Positions 35,934 through 47,386 are shown, counted from the stretch's first letter. The stretch is 64,000 nucleotides of DNA from Pseudomonas sp. URIL14HWK12:I12 (GCF_003097135.1 NZ_QEQL01000002.1:310001-374000); one strand, 5' to 3'. Made by a program: numbers and translations. The notes: generated from the sequence alone by a model not told the origin.

Positions 35934-35970
35934 CCGGCCGCGTTGTGTAAACTGCGCGGCCGGCGCATTT
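35934..35970 (+). terminator. Probable terminator after rluB
   Basis: CCGGCCGCG (35934-35942) pairs perfectly with CGCGGCCGG (35955-35963) and is followed shortly by TTTT. It lies 35 bases past the rluB stop. Confidence 0.6.
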
Positions 35971-36035
35971 TGCGCCTTCTGACGGCACCGCTGCAGCCGG
36001 CGCCAAAGGCTTGAATCCCCATAGGCGACACCCTT

Positions 36036-37418
36036 GTGAGTTCACAACCTTCTTCCTCGGGCGGCTTGCAGCGCAGCCTGAAAAACCGCCACATCCAGCT
36101 CATCGCTCTGGGCGGCGCCATCGGCACCGGCCTGTTCCTGGGCTCGGCCGGCGTGCTCGAAAGCGCTGGCCCGTCGATGATCCTCGGCTACGCCCTGTGT
36201 GGCGTGATTGCGTTCCTGATCCTGCGCCAGTTGGGCGAAATGATCGTCGAGGAGCCCGTCGCCGGCTCCTTTAGCCATTTCGCGCACAAATACGGCGGCG
36301 CCTTCCCAGGCTTTCTTGCGGGCTGGAATTGCTGGCTGCTGTATACGCTGGTGGGCATGAGCGAGCTCACCGCCGTGGGTAAATACATCCAGTTCTGGTG
36401 GCCTGAGGTGCCTACCTGGGTATCGGCAGCGGGTTTTTTCGTCCTGATCACGGCGATCAACCTGGCCAACGTCAAGGTGTTTGGCGAAGCGGAGTTCTGG
36501 TTTGCCATCATCAAGGTGGTGGCGGTGGTGGGCATGATCGGGCTGGGCGCCTGGTTGCTGCTCAGCGGCCACGGCGGCGAGCAGGCGTCTGTGAGCAACC
36601 TCTGGGCTTATGGCGGTTTCTTCCCCCATGGGCTGGCCGGGCTGGTGATGGCCCTGGCGTTCATCATGTTTTCCTTCGGTGGCCTTGAGATGCTCGGGTT
36701 CACTGCTGCCGAGGCCGACCAGCCGCGGCAGGTGATCCCCAAAGCGATCAACCAGGTGATCTGGCGCATCCTGATCTTCTACATCGGCTCGCTGGCGATC
36801 CTGCTCTCACTCACGCCCTGGAATGCGTTGGTCGAAACCCTCACTGCCAATGGCGACAGCTACGGCAGCAGCCCCTTCGTGCAGGTCTTCTCGATGTTGG
36901 GCAGCAGCAACGCTGCCCATCTGCTCAATTTCGTGGTGCTTACCGCAGCGCTATCGGTCTACAACAGCGGCACCTACTGCAATGGGCGCATGCTGGTGGG
37001 CATGGCCGCCCAGGGCGATGCGCCGCGGGCCTTGGGCTTGATCGACGCGCGTGGCGTGCCGGTGCTGGCGATCCTGGCGAGCGCGACGGTGACTGCATTC
37101 ACCGTCGCGCTGAACTACTTCGTGCCGCACGATGCCCTGGAATTGTTGATGAGCCTGGTGGTGGCCACGCTCGTGATCAACTGGGCGATGATCGCACTGT
37201 CGCACCTGGCGTTTCGCCGAGCGCTGCGCCGTGAGCCGGGTTGGAAACCTTTGTTCCCTGCACTGTTCTACCCCTGGGGTAATTACCTGGTGCTGGCTTT
37301 CGTGGTGTTGATACTGGTGATCATGCTGATGATCGACGGTATCCGGGTGTCGGCCTATGCGATGCCGGTGTGGGTAACGGCGATGTATATCATTCACAGG
37401 GTGAGGCACAGGGCCTGA
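36036..37418 (+). CDS. aroP: Aromatic amino-acid permease (APC superfamily, AroP type)
   Basis: 460 residues, starting with GTG at 36036. Twelve hydrophobic helices; APC marks LKNRHIQLIALGGAIGTGLFLGSAGVLESAGPS, FMALGEM-equivalent LRQLGEMIVEEPVAGSFSHFA, and GLEMLGFTAAEADQPRQVIPKAINQVIWRI. These fit the AroP/PheP branch, moving Phe, Tyr or Trp with protons. Exact preference is not readable. arfB starts two bases after its stop and may share its transcript. Confidence 0.88.
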   Translation: MSSQPSSSGGLQRSLKNRHIQLIALGGAIGTGLFLGSAGVLESAGPSMILGYALCGVIAFLILRQLGEMIVEEPVAGSFSHFAHKYGGAFPGFLAGWNCWLLYTLVGMSELTAVGKYIQFWWPEVPTWVSAAGFFVLITAINLANVKVFGEAEFWFAIIKVVAVVGMIGLGAWLLLSGHGGEQASVSNLWAYGGFFPHGLAGLVMALAFIMFSFGGLEMLGFTAAEADQPRQVIPKAINQVIWRILIFYIGSLAILLSLTPWNALVETLTANGDSYGSSPFVQVFSMLGSSNAAHLLNFVVLTAALSVYNSGTYCNGRMLVGMAAQGDAPRALGLIDARGVPVLAILASATVTAFTVALNYFVPHDALELLMSLVVATLVINWAMIALSHLAFRRALRREPGWKPLFPALFYPWGNYLVLAFVVLILVIMLMIDGIRVSAYAMPVWVTAMYIIHRVRHRA

Positions 37419-37420
37419 AT

Positions 37421-37837
37421 ATGGCGGTAGAAATCTCGAGCCTGGTGAGCATTCCCGACCATGAGATTCAGTGGTCGGCGATTCGCGCCCAGGGGGCGGG
37501 CGGGCAGAATGTGAACAAAGTCTCCAGTGCCGTGCACCTGCGCTTCGACATTCAGGCGTCCAGCCTGCCGCCCTTCTACAAGGAGCGGCTGCTTGCGCTG
37601 CGCGACAGCCGCATCACCGAAGACGGTGTCGTGGTGATCAAGGCGCAGCAGTTCCGCACCCAGGAAAAGAACCTTGCCGACGCCCAGGCACGTTTGCGCG
37701 AGTTGGTGGTTGCGGCGGCTGTGGTGCAGAAAAAGCGCCGGCCTACCCAGCCCACCCGGGCCTCGAAGGCCCGCCGGCTCGATGGCAAGAGCCGGCGGGG
37801 CGACGTCAAGGCTGGGCGGGGCAAGGTCGACTATTGA
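37421..37837 (+). CDS. arfB: Alternative ribosome-rescue factor B (YaeJ)
   Basis: 138 residues from the ATG at 37421. It has the release-factor GGQ motif in [22 protein letters not shown] and lacks the codon-recognition domains of RF1/RF2. The basic tail ([24 protein letters not shown]) enters the mRNA channel of stalled ribosomes. It hydrolyses peptidyl-tRNA on non-stop complexes. Convergent with the following MFS gene, overlapping it by seven bases. Confidence 0.94.
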   Translation: MAVEISSLVSIPDHEIQWSAIRAQGAGGQNVNKVSSAVHLRFDIQASSLPPFYKERLLALRDSRITEDGVVVIKAQQFRTQEKNLADAQARLRELVVAAAVVQKKRRPTQPTRASKARRLDGKSRRGDVKAGRGKVDY

Positions 37838-39021
37838 GCGTGAGCCCGCAGCGCCTGGCGATAGAGCAATATGCAGACACCCAGGCCAAGCGCCGAGGCC
37901 ATTGCCGAGAACAGGAATATCGACACGAAGCCGAAGTGGGAAGCCACCGCGCCTGCCAGGGGGCCGGTGATGCCCAATGAGAGGTCGATGAACAGCGAAT
38001 AGGCCCCGACTGCGGCCCCCCGGCTGGACGCGGGCACCAGGTTCACTGCTTCGACGCCGATGGCCGGGAACACCAACGAGAAGCCGAAGCCTGTCAGGGC
38101 GGCGCCGAGCATCGCCAACTGCACGTCAGGTGCCAGCCACAACAGCAACAGGCCAAGGGTTTCAACGCTCAAGCAGGCCATGGCCACGCGAAAACCGCCC
38201 AGGCGATTGATCATGTTGCCGAACAGCAGCCGTGCGCAGATGAAGCAACCGCCAAAAAGGGTCAGGCACAGCGCGGGGTTGGGCCACTGCTTGCTGCCGA
38301 AATAGAGGGTGATGAAGGTTGCGATGCTGCCAAAGCCGACGCCGCCGAGCGCCAGCCCCATGCCGTGGGGGAACACCCGCCCCAGCACATGGAGAAACGG
38401 TAGCCGCTCGCCTGAAACGATAGGTGCACCCACCCGCCGCCAAGCCAGTGCAAGGCCGGCAGCGCTGACCAGCAGGATGCTCAGGCCTATGCTCCAGATG
38501 CCCATGTGCTCGGCCAGCACCACGCCCAGCGGTGCACCAATGGCCAGTGCGCCATAGCTGGCGATGCCGTTCCAGGAAATCACCCGGGCGGTGTGCGCCG
38601 CGCCCAACTGGCCGATTGCCCAGCCTATGGCGCCGGAGCCGACCAGGCTTTCAGCCCCACCCAACGCAACTCGCCCGACGAACAGGCAACCCAGGCTCCA
38701 GGCCGGCCATTGCTGTAGCAGCGCGGCCAACAACATGAACAGGCCACTGCCGGCGCAGCCGAAAAGCCCGTAGATCACCGCTTTCTTGCAGCCTCTGTTG
38801 TCGATCACGCGGCTGGCGAAGGGGCGGCTGACCAGCGTTGCCAGGTATTGGACGCTGATGACCAAGCCTGCCAGCACAGCACCGTAGCCCAGCGTCGAGT
38901 GCACGAAGCCTGGCAGCACGGCCAGGGGGATACCGATATTCAGGTAGCCGGCGAAGGTGAACAGCACGATCGACATCACTCGCAGGGTGACCGAGAGTGA
39001 CGTTGCATGGGTGTCGGGCAT
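37831..39021 (-). CDS. MFS transporter (YhhS/YfcJ-like)
   Basis: 396 residues from the ATG at 39021. Twelve hydrophobic segments; [19 protein letters not shown] after helix 2 and [26 protein letters not shown] after helix 8 mark an MFS drug/small-molecule exporter of the YhhS/YfcJ group. C-terminus ends in a short basic tail. Substrate unknown; relatives export arabinose or toxic compounds. The open frame continues upstream but that part overlaps the end of the large toxin-like gene. Confidence 0.85.
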   Translation of the reverse strand: MPDTHATSLSVTLRVMSIVLFTFAGYLNIGIPLAVLPGFVHSTLGYGAVLAGLVISVQYLATLVSRPFASRVIDNRGCKKAVIYGLFGCAGSGLFMLLAALLQQWPAWSLGCLFVGRVALGGAESLVGSGAIGWAIGQLGAAHTARVISWNGIASYGALAIGAPLGVVLAEHMGIWSIGLSILLVSAAGLALAWRRVGAPIVSGERLPFLHVLGRVFPHGMGLALGGVGFGSIATFITLYFGSKQWPNPALCLTLFGGCFICARLLFGNMINRLGGFRVAMACLSVETLGLLLLWLAPDVQLAMLGAALTGFGFSLVFPAIGVEAVNLVPASSRGAAVGAYSLFIDLSLGITGPLAGAVASHFGFVSIFLFSAMASALGLGVCILLYRQALRAHAQ

Positions 39022-39059
39022 GAGCGGTTCCAGTAGACGCGTAAGCCGCCCATGATAGC

Positions 39060-39092
39060 GCCGCTTGGCTGCACATGCTGCAGCCAAGCGGC
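39060..39092 (-). terminator. Perfect 14-bp hairpin between the large toxin-like gene and the MFS gene
   Basis: GCCGCTTGGCTGCA (39060-39073) pairs with TGCAGCCAAGCGGC (39079-39092) around the loop CATGC. It lies 11 bases past the large gene's stop and no T-run follows, so termination would be inefficient; it may separate expression of the two genes. Confidence 0.55.
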
Positions 39093-39103
39093 CGGGGGGC
39101 TGG

Positions 39104-42100
39104 TTAGCCGTAAGGGATAAGCCAGCTAATGCTGAATTGTGCCTCTGGGTAATCCAAACGCAGCCGTGGCAGTACGAAGCCGCCGCAGGAGCGACAGGTG
39201 TCGAACAGGGAGAAGACATCGATCGATTGCACCTGATCGGCAGACAGGAGCAGGTCGCGGTTGATCACACTGGCGATCATGCGCTCGGAGTCCAGGCCCC
39301 GGCTGTGATCATGTGGCCGGAAATCGGGGGCCCCGCGTAGCACAGGCAGTTCGGTGAAGCGCGTGTCTGGCGGCAGGTCGGTCATGATTGCTCGAGCATC
39401 GATGTAGGCAGTGCCGGCTTGCGCATTGGGTGCAATCACCAACGCGCGGTGCGCACGGCCGCCTGAAAGGGCGTAGTAAACGCGTTGCTCGCCATTGCGC
39501 AAGACCACCTTGGCATAGGCCAGGTTAGCCCCGCCCAAGTGCAGGCGCAGCGCTTCGACGACCTCTTGAGTCGCTATGCGCTCGGGTGTGAGCACGGGGA
39601 GCGCTGGCAGCCGCACGCGGCCGGTGACCGGCAGTAGGCGGGTCAACGTCTCGATATGTTGTTGTTGGGCCAGTGGTGGCCGCGCCGTCAAAATTGCCCA
39701 GTCAGGGATTATCGAACGCACCAGCCCCGTCAGCCGCCTGCCAGAGGAGCCCACCAGAATGTCCTGCTCGATGCCACGTGCCAGTATGTTTTGTGCACAT
39801 TGCACAAGGTCGGCCTGGTTGAGCTCCATCAGATCATCCAGCGCGATCGTCGGATCGCCATGGTGAATCGCTCGGCGGTGAAGAATCCAGTCGGCCAGCA
39901 AGGTGGTGATGTTCGAAATGTCCGAGTCCAACGTGCTGCGCGTGGCGACAACTCGGTAAGTTTCGCTTGCATCCAGATAGGCATTGATCAGCTCAGTGTC
40001 TCTGGTGCGGCTTAGTCGTAGGGGGCCGTACTGTTCCACCGTCGCGGATGGGCCGTTTGCGAGCGCGTCCACGCGGCTGCTGTACCACGCAGGTTCTCGG
40101 TAGGAAGTGGCGTAGAAGACACCGGTGTCAGCTTCTACCACCAGCTGTGGCTGGGTGTGCTTGTTCACGATCAACGCTCGCAGGGTGCGGCGGTCCCGGA
40201 TGCCTTGGACGAAGCTGCCTAGGCGAACCACTGGGCAGTCGCGGGCGAAGGCCTGAAGGGTCGATACAGGGACCGACGCCTGCAGGCCAAACTCGAATTC
40301 GCTCGTTAAATGCAGGTCAAGCTGGTCCCGGTAGCGAATCGCCCCCGGCAGGTTGAGCCTGACGGGCGCTTGCCCCGGTGCAATGGCTTCGAGTTTCTTG
40401 CCTTGGATGCTGGCCGGGCGGTGGCCTTTGGCGGGTACCACATGGTCCACGTAGCTCACCAGCCGATTGTCGATCACGAACACCTGGCCCAGCAGATGTT
40501 CGTTGATATCACCACTGCGGTAGTACGCCGGCACGGTTTCGATGCGCCTGGCCATGAAGGCGCGGCTGAGCTTCTGGCCGGTAAACGGTAGATCGTAAGC
40601 CACCGGCTTGAGATGAAAGCAAAGCGCCAGCGAGGCTGAAGAAGGATGAGCCGGGTAGGGCAACGGGCCCGGCTCAGGCATTTGATAAGGTGAGGTCGTC
40701 GCGCCTGGCAGATCATTGTGATCGACCCTGACTGCCCTTCCTTCGGCTTGGCCGTAGCGGTAGCGGTAGGGCCGGTTATTCACGAGCAGGTCGGCGACGC
40801 CATCGCCACGAAAGATCTGGCGGGGTGGGGGCATGCCCTGGACCACAACCGTGGGTTCGTTGTAGGGAGTGGGGCGCAGGGCGAATGCTCCGGGTGTTAA
40901 TCCAGGCCTTGCATTGGACTGCGTGCTGACCCACCCACCTCCTGTGTGCTGCACGTGTTCCAGTGCCGGCCCATAAGGCATTGCCGCGCTGCTTTCGATC
41001 AGCCGTGCGGGCGTGCCCTGCTGTATTTCCTGCAGGTGGCCATCCACCAGGGCTTGGGCCGCGACGTTCGGTTGCGGCGTACCGACCACTCGCCGCAAGG
41101 CGCGGTATGAATGGGGAATGGGGGCAGTGGGTTGAGCGGCGGCCCAGGCGCTGTGAATGCGTGCAATGTCTCGGTAGCGCGTGGCTTTGAAAGCGGCGCC
41201 GGCGGCGAGCAACCGGTGGCCGGCCTTGATCGATGCGCTGGCCGCCCTGACCGCAGCACCGAGGCCCGTCACTCCGTCGAAGGCACACGACGCGGCATCG
41301 CCCGCTGTCTGGACGTCGAAGCAACTGGCTAAAGGGACCGTGGCCTTGATCAGTGACCAGGCATATTCGGCATTGGAACGGCTGCGTTGGCGCTCCAGCG
41401 CCAGTTCGGTCGGTGTCAGGCCGCGAGCTACCGCACGCAACGAGGCTTGATTGGCCAATGCGACATGCTGCCCGTAGAGCGCTTCGAGCGCGGCGCTTGT
41501 GCCGTCGCCGGCCAACGGGGTCGCATGGCACAGCCTGGGAAAGTCAGCCGCCCGATAGGGCAGAGGATGCCCCAGGTACTCGACCGGCGAACTTTCGTTG
41601 AGGTGATGTAGCAGTAGATCTGACTGTGAGCACGTCTCGGGACAATCGAGCGTTTGTTCGGCGCTGAGCGTGAAGTAGCGGAACGCCAGCTTTTCGGGAA
41701 ACAACTCGTATACATGCTGCGCCGTTGTATCGGCCAGGTGTACCAGCACCCCGTCGGTGGCCGTCACGTATTCCCACATCTCCTCCGGGGAGTCGCCGAA
41801 GCCGGGAGCCGGGCCTTCGCGCCGATAATGGGGCCACGCCAGTGCATAGGCGGTGCCAGGAAGCGTTTTCAGGCGCTGCGCGTGTGCCGAGGGCATCAGG
41901 GCCAGCAGCCGCTTGATCGCACTTTCGAACACACCGCGCGCTTCGAGCAGGTAAGCGTCGAACTGGGCATCGAACCACGGGTTGATATCGCCCAGGACCT
42001 GCCTTGACGGCGCTGCCAGCTCGAAGGGGCCGCTGCTTTCCAGATAGCGGCGGGTAAGATCAGGCAATTGATCACCTGTGACGCCGGCCGCGAGCAGGCG

Positions 42101-43495
42101 CCGGGCCGCTTCCTGAACGCGGTCGGGCGGGAAGGCCAGCCGTTCCAGGGTCAACGCTTGAAGCAGGTGCTGTTCGGCAAAGTGCTGCGGGTCGTCGAGT
42201 TGCGGGTCGTCCGGGTCTATCACTTGGTTGATGAGGGCCCATTCCCAAGCAACCTCGCTGAACCGCTTCGGGTCGCACGCAGCCGGCTCGCCATCCGCCA
42301 TCGCCTGCTCCATGGCACTCATGGCGGCGGCGAAGCTCAAGGGCTTGTCACTGCCCAGCAGTGCTTGGGTGCCCAGACGCAGTGATACCCACTGCAGGTC
42401 CGGGCGGTGGGCCCATTGCTCCGGGGCGTCATCGATGAGTAATTCAGGTGCCAGGCTCCTGAGCAACAAGTGCATCGCCACCTGTGCCTGCACAAGGCGG
42501 CAGCCCAGCCTGTCGAGGATATGGTTAGTGAGGTCGATTCGGATTTCCCGGAAGCTGACGGGTTGGTAGTCGCCGGGGAAGAGTTCAAAACCCATGATCT
42601 GCCCAGGCTTGCGATCGGCTATCGGGTAGAGCGTTTCTACGATCGATTGCACCCCCAAGGCGCGGTTGGCGGGCCATGCCTGGGCCTCTACCGACCACCC
42701 CGCCTGGCCGGCCAAGCGCTCGGCCCAACGCTCGAACGCCGGCGAGCACAACAGTGCGTCTACCGCCTGGTGTTCGTAGCCGGGCGGCAGCGCAGGGTCC
42801 ACCCGGCGCTCACCGGCACTAAAAGGCTGGATACCGGCGCGCCTTTCAGCTGCAGTCAGTGGTCGCAAATAAGACGCGACCCCGTAGGTGTCGATGTCCA
42901 GAGCGTTCAAAAGCGCCTTGGCGGTGTGAAGCGGTTCACCCAGGATAAAAGCCACCAACGGGGGCAGATCGAGCGTGTCGGCCACATCCAGTGAGTAGTT
43001 GGCCGCAGGTGGTGCCTGGGTGGTGGCCCGCTCGAGCAGCAAAGCGGCCACTGCGAACGCGGGCCTGGGCGAATACCGTCGGAACCATCCCGGCATCATC
43101 GGGGCCAGCAGTTGGGCCAGGTAAGCGATGCGATAGCCCGAGGTGGCTGCAGCCGACGCGGCCAGCTGGTCCAGCCAAGGCCTGGTGCTTTGGGGGAAAA
43201 GAGACGTACATAAATGCCTGGCGAGGGTTTTCCGGTCGGCAAGTGTCAGGGGCGTTCCTGCCGGCAGGTTGAACGTCGTGATCAGATGGTCGGCCGCGGA
43301 AGTTGCTGCCAACGCGGCCTCAGTGGCCGTCGAAACAGCGGTGTCATTGAGCGCAGGGGGGAACTTCTGCTCGGGCGGGAACAGGATATCGAGGTGTACC
43401 AAGAGTGTTTCGAGGTCGTCGCGCAGGGAAAGGCTGGGGGGATGCGTGACCGTAAGGTGCATTTCTTCCAGATTGATCTGTGGATGTGTCGGCAT
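39104..43495 (-). CDS. Large polymorphic-toxin-like protein with C-terminal deaminase domain
   Basis: 1463 residues from the ATG at 43495, with GGAG ahead; 14 more codons are open upstream. No signal peptide. Residues 1-~1300 are a long mixed helical region of the kind seen in big pseudomonad dermonecrotic-toxin-like proteins; around 740-800 there is a short small-residue amphipathic stretch ([21 protein letters not shown]). The last ~140 residues look like a deaminase: [22 protein letters not shown] starting at 1324, the D1402-S-E1404 motif, then [13 protein letters not shown] with C1434 and C1437, and [11 protein letters not shown] to the end. D-S/T-E plus CxxC is the pattern of BURPS668_1122-type toxin deaminases. 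Secretion route and target are unknown; no adjacent immunity gene is seen. Confidence 0.75.
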   Translation of the reverse strand: MPTHPQINLEEMHLTVTHPPSLSLRDDLETLLVHLDILFPPEQKFPPALNDTAVSTATEAALAATSAADHLITTFNLPAGTPLTLADRKTLARHLCTSLFPQSTRPWLDQLAASAAATSGYRIAYLAQLLAPMMPGWFRRYSPRPAFAVAALLLERATTQAPPAANYSLDVADTLDLPPLVAFILGEPLHTAKALLNALDIDTYGVASYLRPLTAAERRAGIQPFSAGERRVDPALPPGYEHQAVDALLCSPAFERWAERLAGQAGWSVEAQAWPANRALGVQSIVETLYPIADRKPGQIMGFELFPGDYQPVSFREIRIDLTNHILDRLGCRLVQAQVAMHLLLRSLAPELLIDDAPEQWAHRPDLQWVSLRLGTQALLGSDKPLSFAAAMSAMEQAMADGEPAACDPKRFSEVAWEWALINQVIDPDDPQLDDPQHFAEQHLLQALTLERLAFPPDRVQEAARRLLAAGVTGDQLPDLTRRYLESSGPFELAAPSRQVLGDINPWFDAQFDAYLLEARGVFESAIKRLLALMPSAHAQRLKTLPGTAYALAWPHYRREGPAPGFGDSPEEMWEYVTATDGVLVHLADTTAQHVYELFPEKLAFRYFTLSAEQTLDCPETCSQSDLLLHHLNESSPVEYLGHPLPYRAADFPRLCHATPLAGDGTSAALEALYGQHVALANQASLRAVARGLTPTELALERQRSRSNAEYAWSLIKATVPLASCFDVQTAGDAASCAFDGVTGLGAAVRAASASIKAGHRLLAAGAAFKATRYRDIARIHSAWAAAQPTAPIPHSYRALRRVVGTPQPNVAAQALVDGHLQEIQQGTPARLIESSAAMPYGPALEHVQHTGGGWVSTQSNARPGLTPGAFALRPTPYNEPTVVVQGMPPPRQIFRGDGVADLLVNNRPYRYRYGQAEGRAVRVDHNDLPGATTSPYQMPEPGPLPYPAHPSSASLALCFHLKPVAYDLPFTGQKLSRAFMARRIETVPAYYRSGDINEHLLGQVFVIDNRLVSYVDHVVPAKGHRPASIQGKKLEAIAPGQAPVRLNLPGAIRYRDQLDLHLTSEFEFGLQASVPVSTLQAFARDCPVVRLGSFVQGIRDRRTLRALIVNKHTQPQLVVEADTGVFYATSYREPAWYSSRVDALANGPSATVEQYGPLRLSRTRDTELINAYLDASETYRVVATRSTLDSDISNITTLLADWILHRRAIHHGDPTIALDDLMELNQADLVQCAQNILARGIEQDILVGSSGRRLTGLVRSIIPDWAILTARPPLAQQQHIETLTRLLPVTGRVRLPALPVLTPERIATQEVVEALRLHLGGANLAYAKVVLRNGEQRVYYALSGGRAHRALVIAPNAQAGTAYIDARAIMTDLPPDTRFTELPVLRGAPDFRPHDHSRGLDSERMIASVINRDLLLSADQVQSIDVFSLFDTCRSCGGFVLPRLRLDYPEAQFSISWLIPYG

Positions 43496-43714
43496 ATCCA
43501 GGCTCCAGGTGCGGGCGGTTTCGCCCCAGGGCCGCAAATCGTGCCGTGCCGCAGCGGTTTGTTTGTATTACATGAATAGCGCTGTTTGTTTGCCGTAGTG
43601 GGATATTGGCTATGATCGAAGGTTCATAAGACCATGGTCGAATGGCTCGCCAGCGATTGACTCCGCTAAAAACGAAACCATACAAAAACAATGATTGCCC
43701 CGAGGTGTAAAGCG
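43496..43714. promoter_or_regulatory. Divergent region between the large toxin-like gene and acsA
   Basis: 219 bases holding both promoters. It is less GC-rich than the genes (for example at 43556-43615 and 43670-43695, with repeated ACAAAAAC-like A/C runs before acsA). GAGGTG lies nine bases before the acsA ATG. No specific operator recognised. Confidence 0.4.
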
Positions 43715-45676
43715 ATGACTGCGGCTTCCCTGTATCCCGTACCTCCCGAGGTGGCCAAGAACACCCTCACCGACGAGGCGGCCTACAAGGCCATGTATCA
43801 ACAGTCGGTGATCAACCCGGACGGCTTCTGGCGCGACCAGGCCAAGCGCCTTGACTGGATCAAGCCGTTCACCAAGGTCAAGCAGACCTCTTTCGACGAT
43901 CACCACGTCGACATCAAATGGTTCGCTGACGGCACTCTGAACGTGGCCTATAACTGCCTCGACCGCCACTTGGCCGAGCGGGGTGACCAGGTGGCGATCA
44001 TCTGGGAAGGCGACGACCCAAGCGAAAGCCGCAACATCACCTACCGTGAGCTTCACGAAGAAGTATGCAAGTTCGCCAACGCCCTGCGCGGGCAGGATGT
44101 GCACCGCGGCGACGTCGTCACCATCTACATGCCAATGATTCCCCAGGCCGTGGTCGCCATGTTGGCCTGTGCCCGGATCGGCGCCATCCATTCGGTAGTC
44201 TTCGGCGGGTTCTCTCCCGAAGCCTTGGCCGGGCGCATCATCGACTGCGGCTCGAAGGTGGTCATCACCGCCGACGAGGGCGTGCGCGGCGGCCGCAAGA
44301 TCCCGCTCAAGGCCAACGTTGACAAGGCCCTGACCAACCCCGATACCTTTACCGTGCAGCAGGTCATCGTTTGCCGGCGCACCGGTGGCGAGATCGAGTG
44401 GAACCGCCACCGCGACATCTGGTACCACGCGTTGCTCGAAGTGGCGTCTTCCACCTGCGCACCCAAGGAGATGGGCGCCGAGGAAGCGCTGTTCATCCTC
44501 TACACCTCCGGCTCCACCGGCAAACCCAAGGGCGTGCTGCACACCACAGGTGGCTACCTGCTGTATGCCGCGCTCACCCATGAGCGGGTCTTCGACTACC
44601 GCCCAGGCGAGGTGTACTGGTGCACCGCCGACGTGGGCTGGGTGACCGGGCACAGCTATATCGTCTACGGCCCCCTGGCCAATGGCGCCACCACCTTGCT
44701 GTTCGAAGGGGTCCCCAACTACCCCGACATCACCCGCGTGGCGCAGGTGGTCGACAAACACAAGGTCAACATCCTCTACACTGCCCCGACTGCAGTGCGT
44801 GCGATGATGGCCGAGGGTGACGCGGCCGTACGGGGCGCCGATGGCTCCAGCCTGCGCTTGTTGGGCTCGGTCGGCGAGCCGATCAACCCTGAAGCCTGGG
44901 GCTGGTACTACAAAACCGTGGGCAAGGAGCGTTGCCCGATCGTCGACACCTGGTGGCAGACCGAAACCGGCGGCATCCTGATCAGCCCGCTGCCGGGTGC
45001 CACTGCGCTCAAGCCCGGCTCGGCGACCCGCCCGTTCTTCGGCGTGGTACCGGCGCTGGTGGACAACTTGGGCAACATCATCGAGGGCGCTGCCGAAGGC
45101 AACCTGGTGATTCTGGACTCCTGGCCAGGCCAGTCGCGCTCGCTGTACGGTGACCATGACCGCTTCGTCGACACTTATTTCAAAACCTTCCGGGGCATGT
45201 ACTTCACCGGCGACGGCGCACGCCGAGACGAAGATGGCTATTACTGGATCACCGGCCGGGTCGATGACGTACTCAATGTCTCCGGGCACCGCATGGGCAC
45301 GGCCGAGATCGAAAGCGCCATGGTCGCCCACCCGAAGGTCGCCGAGGCTGCAGTGGTTGGCGTGCCGCATGACCTCAAGGGTCAGGGCATCTATGTGTAC
45401 GTGACCCTCAACGGTGGCGAAGAGCCCAACGAGGCGCTGCGTATGGAGCTTAAAAACTGGGTACGCAAGGAAATCGGCCCGATTGCCTCGCCGGATGTGA
45501 TCCAGTGGGCGCCAGGGCTGCCGAAAACCCGCTCGGGCAAGATCATGCGGCGTATCCTGCGAAAGATCGCCACGGGCGAGTACGACGCGCTCGGGGACAT
45601 CTCCACACTGGCCGACCCTGGGGTGGTGCAACACCTGATCGATACCCACAAACAGATGAGCAAAGCCTCGGCCTGA
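43715..45676 (+). CDS. acsA: Acetyl-CoA synthetase
   Basis: 653 residues from the ATG at 43715 (E. coli Acs has 652). ANL-family motifs: [20 protein letters not shown] (P-loop), [48 protein letters not shown], and the C-terminal [16 protein letters not shown] whose lysine is the acetylation-controlled catalytic residue. It makes acetyl-CoA from acetate, ATP and CoA. GAGG precedes the start. Confidence 0.96.
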   Translation: MTAASLYPVPPEVAKNTLTDEAAYKAMYQQSVINPDGFWRDQAKRLDWIKPFTKVKQTSFDDHHVDIKWFADGTLNVAYNCLDRHLAERGDQVAIIWEGDDPSESRNITYRELHEEVCKFANALRGQDVHRGDVVTIYMPMIPQAVVAMLACARIGAIHSVVFGGFSPEALAGRIIDCGSKVVITADEGVRGGRKIPLKANVDKALTNPDTFTVQQVIVCRRTGGEIEWNRHRDIWYHALLEVASSTCAPKEMGAEEALFILYTSGSTGKPKGVLHTTGGYLLYAALTHERVFDYRPGEVYWCTADVGWVTGHSYIVYGPLANGATTLLFEGVPNYPDITRVAQVVDKHKVNILYTAPTAVRAMMAEGDAAVRGADGSSLRLLGSVGEPINPEAWGWYYKTVGKERCPIVDTWWQTETGGILISPLPGATALKPGSATRPFFGVVPALVDNLGNIIEGAAEGNLVILDSWPGQSRSLYGDHDRFVDTYFKTFRGMYFTGDGARRDEDGYYWITGRVDDVLNVSGHRMGTAEIESAMVAHPKVAEAAVVGVPHDLKGQGIYVYVTLNGGEEPNEALRMELKNWVRKEIGPIASPDVIQWAPGLPKTRSGKIMRRILRKIATGEYDALGDISTLADPGVVQHLIDTHKQMSKASA

Positions 45677-45697
45677 GCCTTGGCACCACTAGCGCAG

Positions 45698-45735
45698 GCC
45701 CACGCACCTGGTCAATAGGAGCGTGGGCTTCGATT
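45698..45735 (+). terminator. Probable terminator of acsA
   Basis: GCCCACGC (45698-45705) pairs perfectly with GCGTGGGC (45721-45728), followed by TTCGATTT. It lies 21 bases past the acsA stop. Confidence 0.55.
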
Positions 45736-45744
45736 TAGTGCTCT

Positions 45745-45797
45745 GTAACAAGTTGTCGCTTAAACGCAATATGTTGTCGCCTCTCCGCCGCTAAAAT
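45745..45797 (+). promoter_or_regulatory. ArgR operator and promoter of the aot operon
   Basis: TGTCGC-N8-AA, the pseudomonad ArgR half-site, matches exactly at 45754-45769. A second TGTCGC starts 21 bases later at 45775 (its AA is lost), giving the direct-repeat layout of ArgR sites. TAAAAT at 45792-45797 is a plausible -10, so the second repeat covers the -35 position, as expected for activation by a bound regulator. The preceding TGTAACAAGT block is shared with the ast operon promoter. Confidence 0.82.
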
Positions 45798-45885
45798 GCG
45801 CCCCTTTCGCGGGCAACCCCGCCCCTGATTACCTTGCCCAGCCAATGCCCTTGGCTGGCGCGTTCTGCCTTTCTGGAGTGTTCCG

Positions 45886-46662
45886 ATGAAAAAGCTCGCC
45901 CTGCTGGGCGCCTTGGCGCTGTCCGTCCTGTCGTTCGGCGTTTCTGCCGCTGACCGCCCGCTGCGAATCGGTATCGAAGCCGCGTACCCACCCTTCGCCT
46001 CCAAGACGCCCGATGGGCAGATCACCGGTTTTGACTACGACATCGGCAACGCCCTGTGCAAGCAGATGAACACCCAGTGCCAGTGGGTAGAAATGGAATT
46101 CGACGGCCTGATCCCGGCGCTGAAGGTACGCAAGATCGATGCGATCCTGTCGTCGATGTCGATTACCGACGATCGCAAGAAGTCCGTGGATTTCACGAAC
46201 AAGTACTACAGCACTCCGGCTCGCTTGGTAATGAAGGAGGGCGCGACCGTAGGCGATGACCTCGCGGGCCTGGCCGGCAAAAAGGTTGGGGTGCAGCGCG
46301 GCTCGATTCACGAGCGTTTCGCCCGCGAAGTGCTGGCGCCCAAGGGGGTTGAAGTAGCGCCCTACAGCTCGCAAAACGAAATCTACCTGGACCTGGCCGC
46401 CGGTCGCATCGACGGCACCCTGGCCGACGCTACCCTGCTGCAGGATGGTTTCCTGAAAACCGACGCCGGCAAGGGCTTCGCCTTTGCAGGCCCGGCCTTC
46501 ACCGACCCGCAGTACTTCGGCGACGGTGTGGGCATTGCCGTGCGCAAGGGCAGCAAAGAGCAGCTCGAGGCCCTCAACAGCGCCCTGGAGGCCATCCGCG
46601 CCAACGGCACCTACAAGCAGATCCAGGACAAGTACTTCGATTTCGACATCTACGGCCAGTGA
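45886..46662 (+). CDS. aotJ: Arginine/ornithine ABC transporter, periplasmic binding protein
   Basis: 258 residues with a signal peptide ending at SFGVSAA. Solute-binding family 3 features: [73 protein letters not shown], and the ligand-binding arginine region [10 protein letters not shown]. It captures basic amino acids for the permease encoded next. First gene of aotJQMOP. Confidence 0.93.
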   Translation: MKKLALLGALALSVLSFGVSAADRPLRIGIEAAYPPFASKTPDGQITGFDYDIGNALCKQMNTQCQWVEMEFDGLIPALKVRKIDAILSSMSITDDRKKSVDFTNKYYSTPARLVMKEGATVGDDLAGLAGKKVGVQRGSIHERFAREVLAPKGVEVAPYSSQNEIYLDLAAGRIDGTLADATLLQDGFLKTDAGKGFAFAGPAFTDPQYFGDGVGIAVRKGSKEQLEALNSALEAIRANGTYKQIQDKYFDFDIYGQ

Positions 46663-46696
46663 CCGCCATGTCGATGGGCTTTGAAGGTGTGCGGCC

Positions 46697-47386
46697 ATGC
46701 TGAGTGGTTATGGGGCATTGATCGTCGAGGGCGTGGGGCTGACGCTGCAGTTGGCGCTGGCCTCGATGGCACTGGCGATCGCATTGGGCCTGCTGGGCGC
46801 CGCGCTGCGGCTTTCACCGATCCGGCCATTGGCCTGGCTGGGCGATGTGTATTCCACGGTGATACGGGGTATACCCGACCTGGTACTGATCCTGTTGATC
46901 TTCTACGGCGGCCAGGACCTGCTCAACCGGGTTGCGCCGATGCTCGGCCATGACGACTACATCGATCTCGATCCGCTGGCCTGCGGCATCTTCACCCTGG
47001 GCTTCATTTTTGGCGCTTACCTCTGCGAAACCTTCCGCGGTGCCTTCCTGGCGATTCCCGCCGGCCAGGCCGAAGCGGGCGTGGCCTATGGCATGCGCCC
47101 TATGCAGGTGTTCTTTCGGGTGCTGGTACCGCAGATGATTCGCCTTGCGCTGCCGGGCTTCACCAACAACTGGCTGGTACTGACCAAGGCCACTGCACTG
47201 GTCAGCGTGGTCGGCCTGCAGGACATGATGTTCAAGGCCAAGCAGGCAGCCGATGCCACCCGCCAGCCCTTTACCTTCTATCTGACGGTAGCGGCACTGT
47301 ACCTGGTGATTACCAGCGTCTCGCTGCTGCTGCTCAAATGGGTCGAGCGGCGCTACAGCCATGGCGTGAAGGAGGTGAGCCTGTGA
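46697..47386 (+). CDS. aotQ: Arginine/ornithine ABC permease subunit
   Basis: 229 residues, five or six membrane helices. Polar amino-acid permease marks: GYGALIVEGVGLTLQLALASMALAIALG and the EAA loop GAFLAIPAGQAEAGVAYGMRP. It forms the membrane channel with AotM. Its TGA overlaps the next GTG by four bases (GTGA). Confidence 0.93.
   Translation: MLSGYGALIVEGVGLTLQLALASMALAIALGLLGAALRLSPIRPLAWLGDVYSTVIRGIPDLVLILLIFYGGQDLLNRVAPMLGHDDYIDLDPLACGIFTLGFIFGAYLCETFRGAFLAIPAGQAEAGVAYGMRPMQVFFRVLVPQMIRLALPGFTNNWLVLTKATALVSVVGLQDMMFKAKQAADATRQPFTFYLTVAALYLVITSVSLLLLKWVERRYSHGVKEVSL

Noticed and set aside
39060..39092. Perfect inverted repeat as a recombination (attC-like) or mobile-element end
   Set aside because: No integrase, transposase or partner copy is visible; position right after a stop codon fits a transcription-end hairpin.
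43610..45649. 679-codon frame on the minus strand across acsA
   Set aside because: It is the antisense shadow of acsA; its translation shows only His/Val/Gly-rich repeats of shadow type, with no domain.
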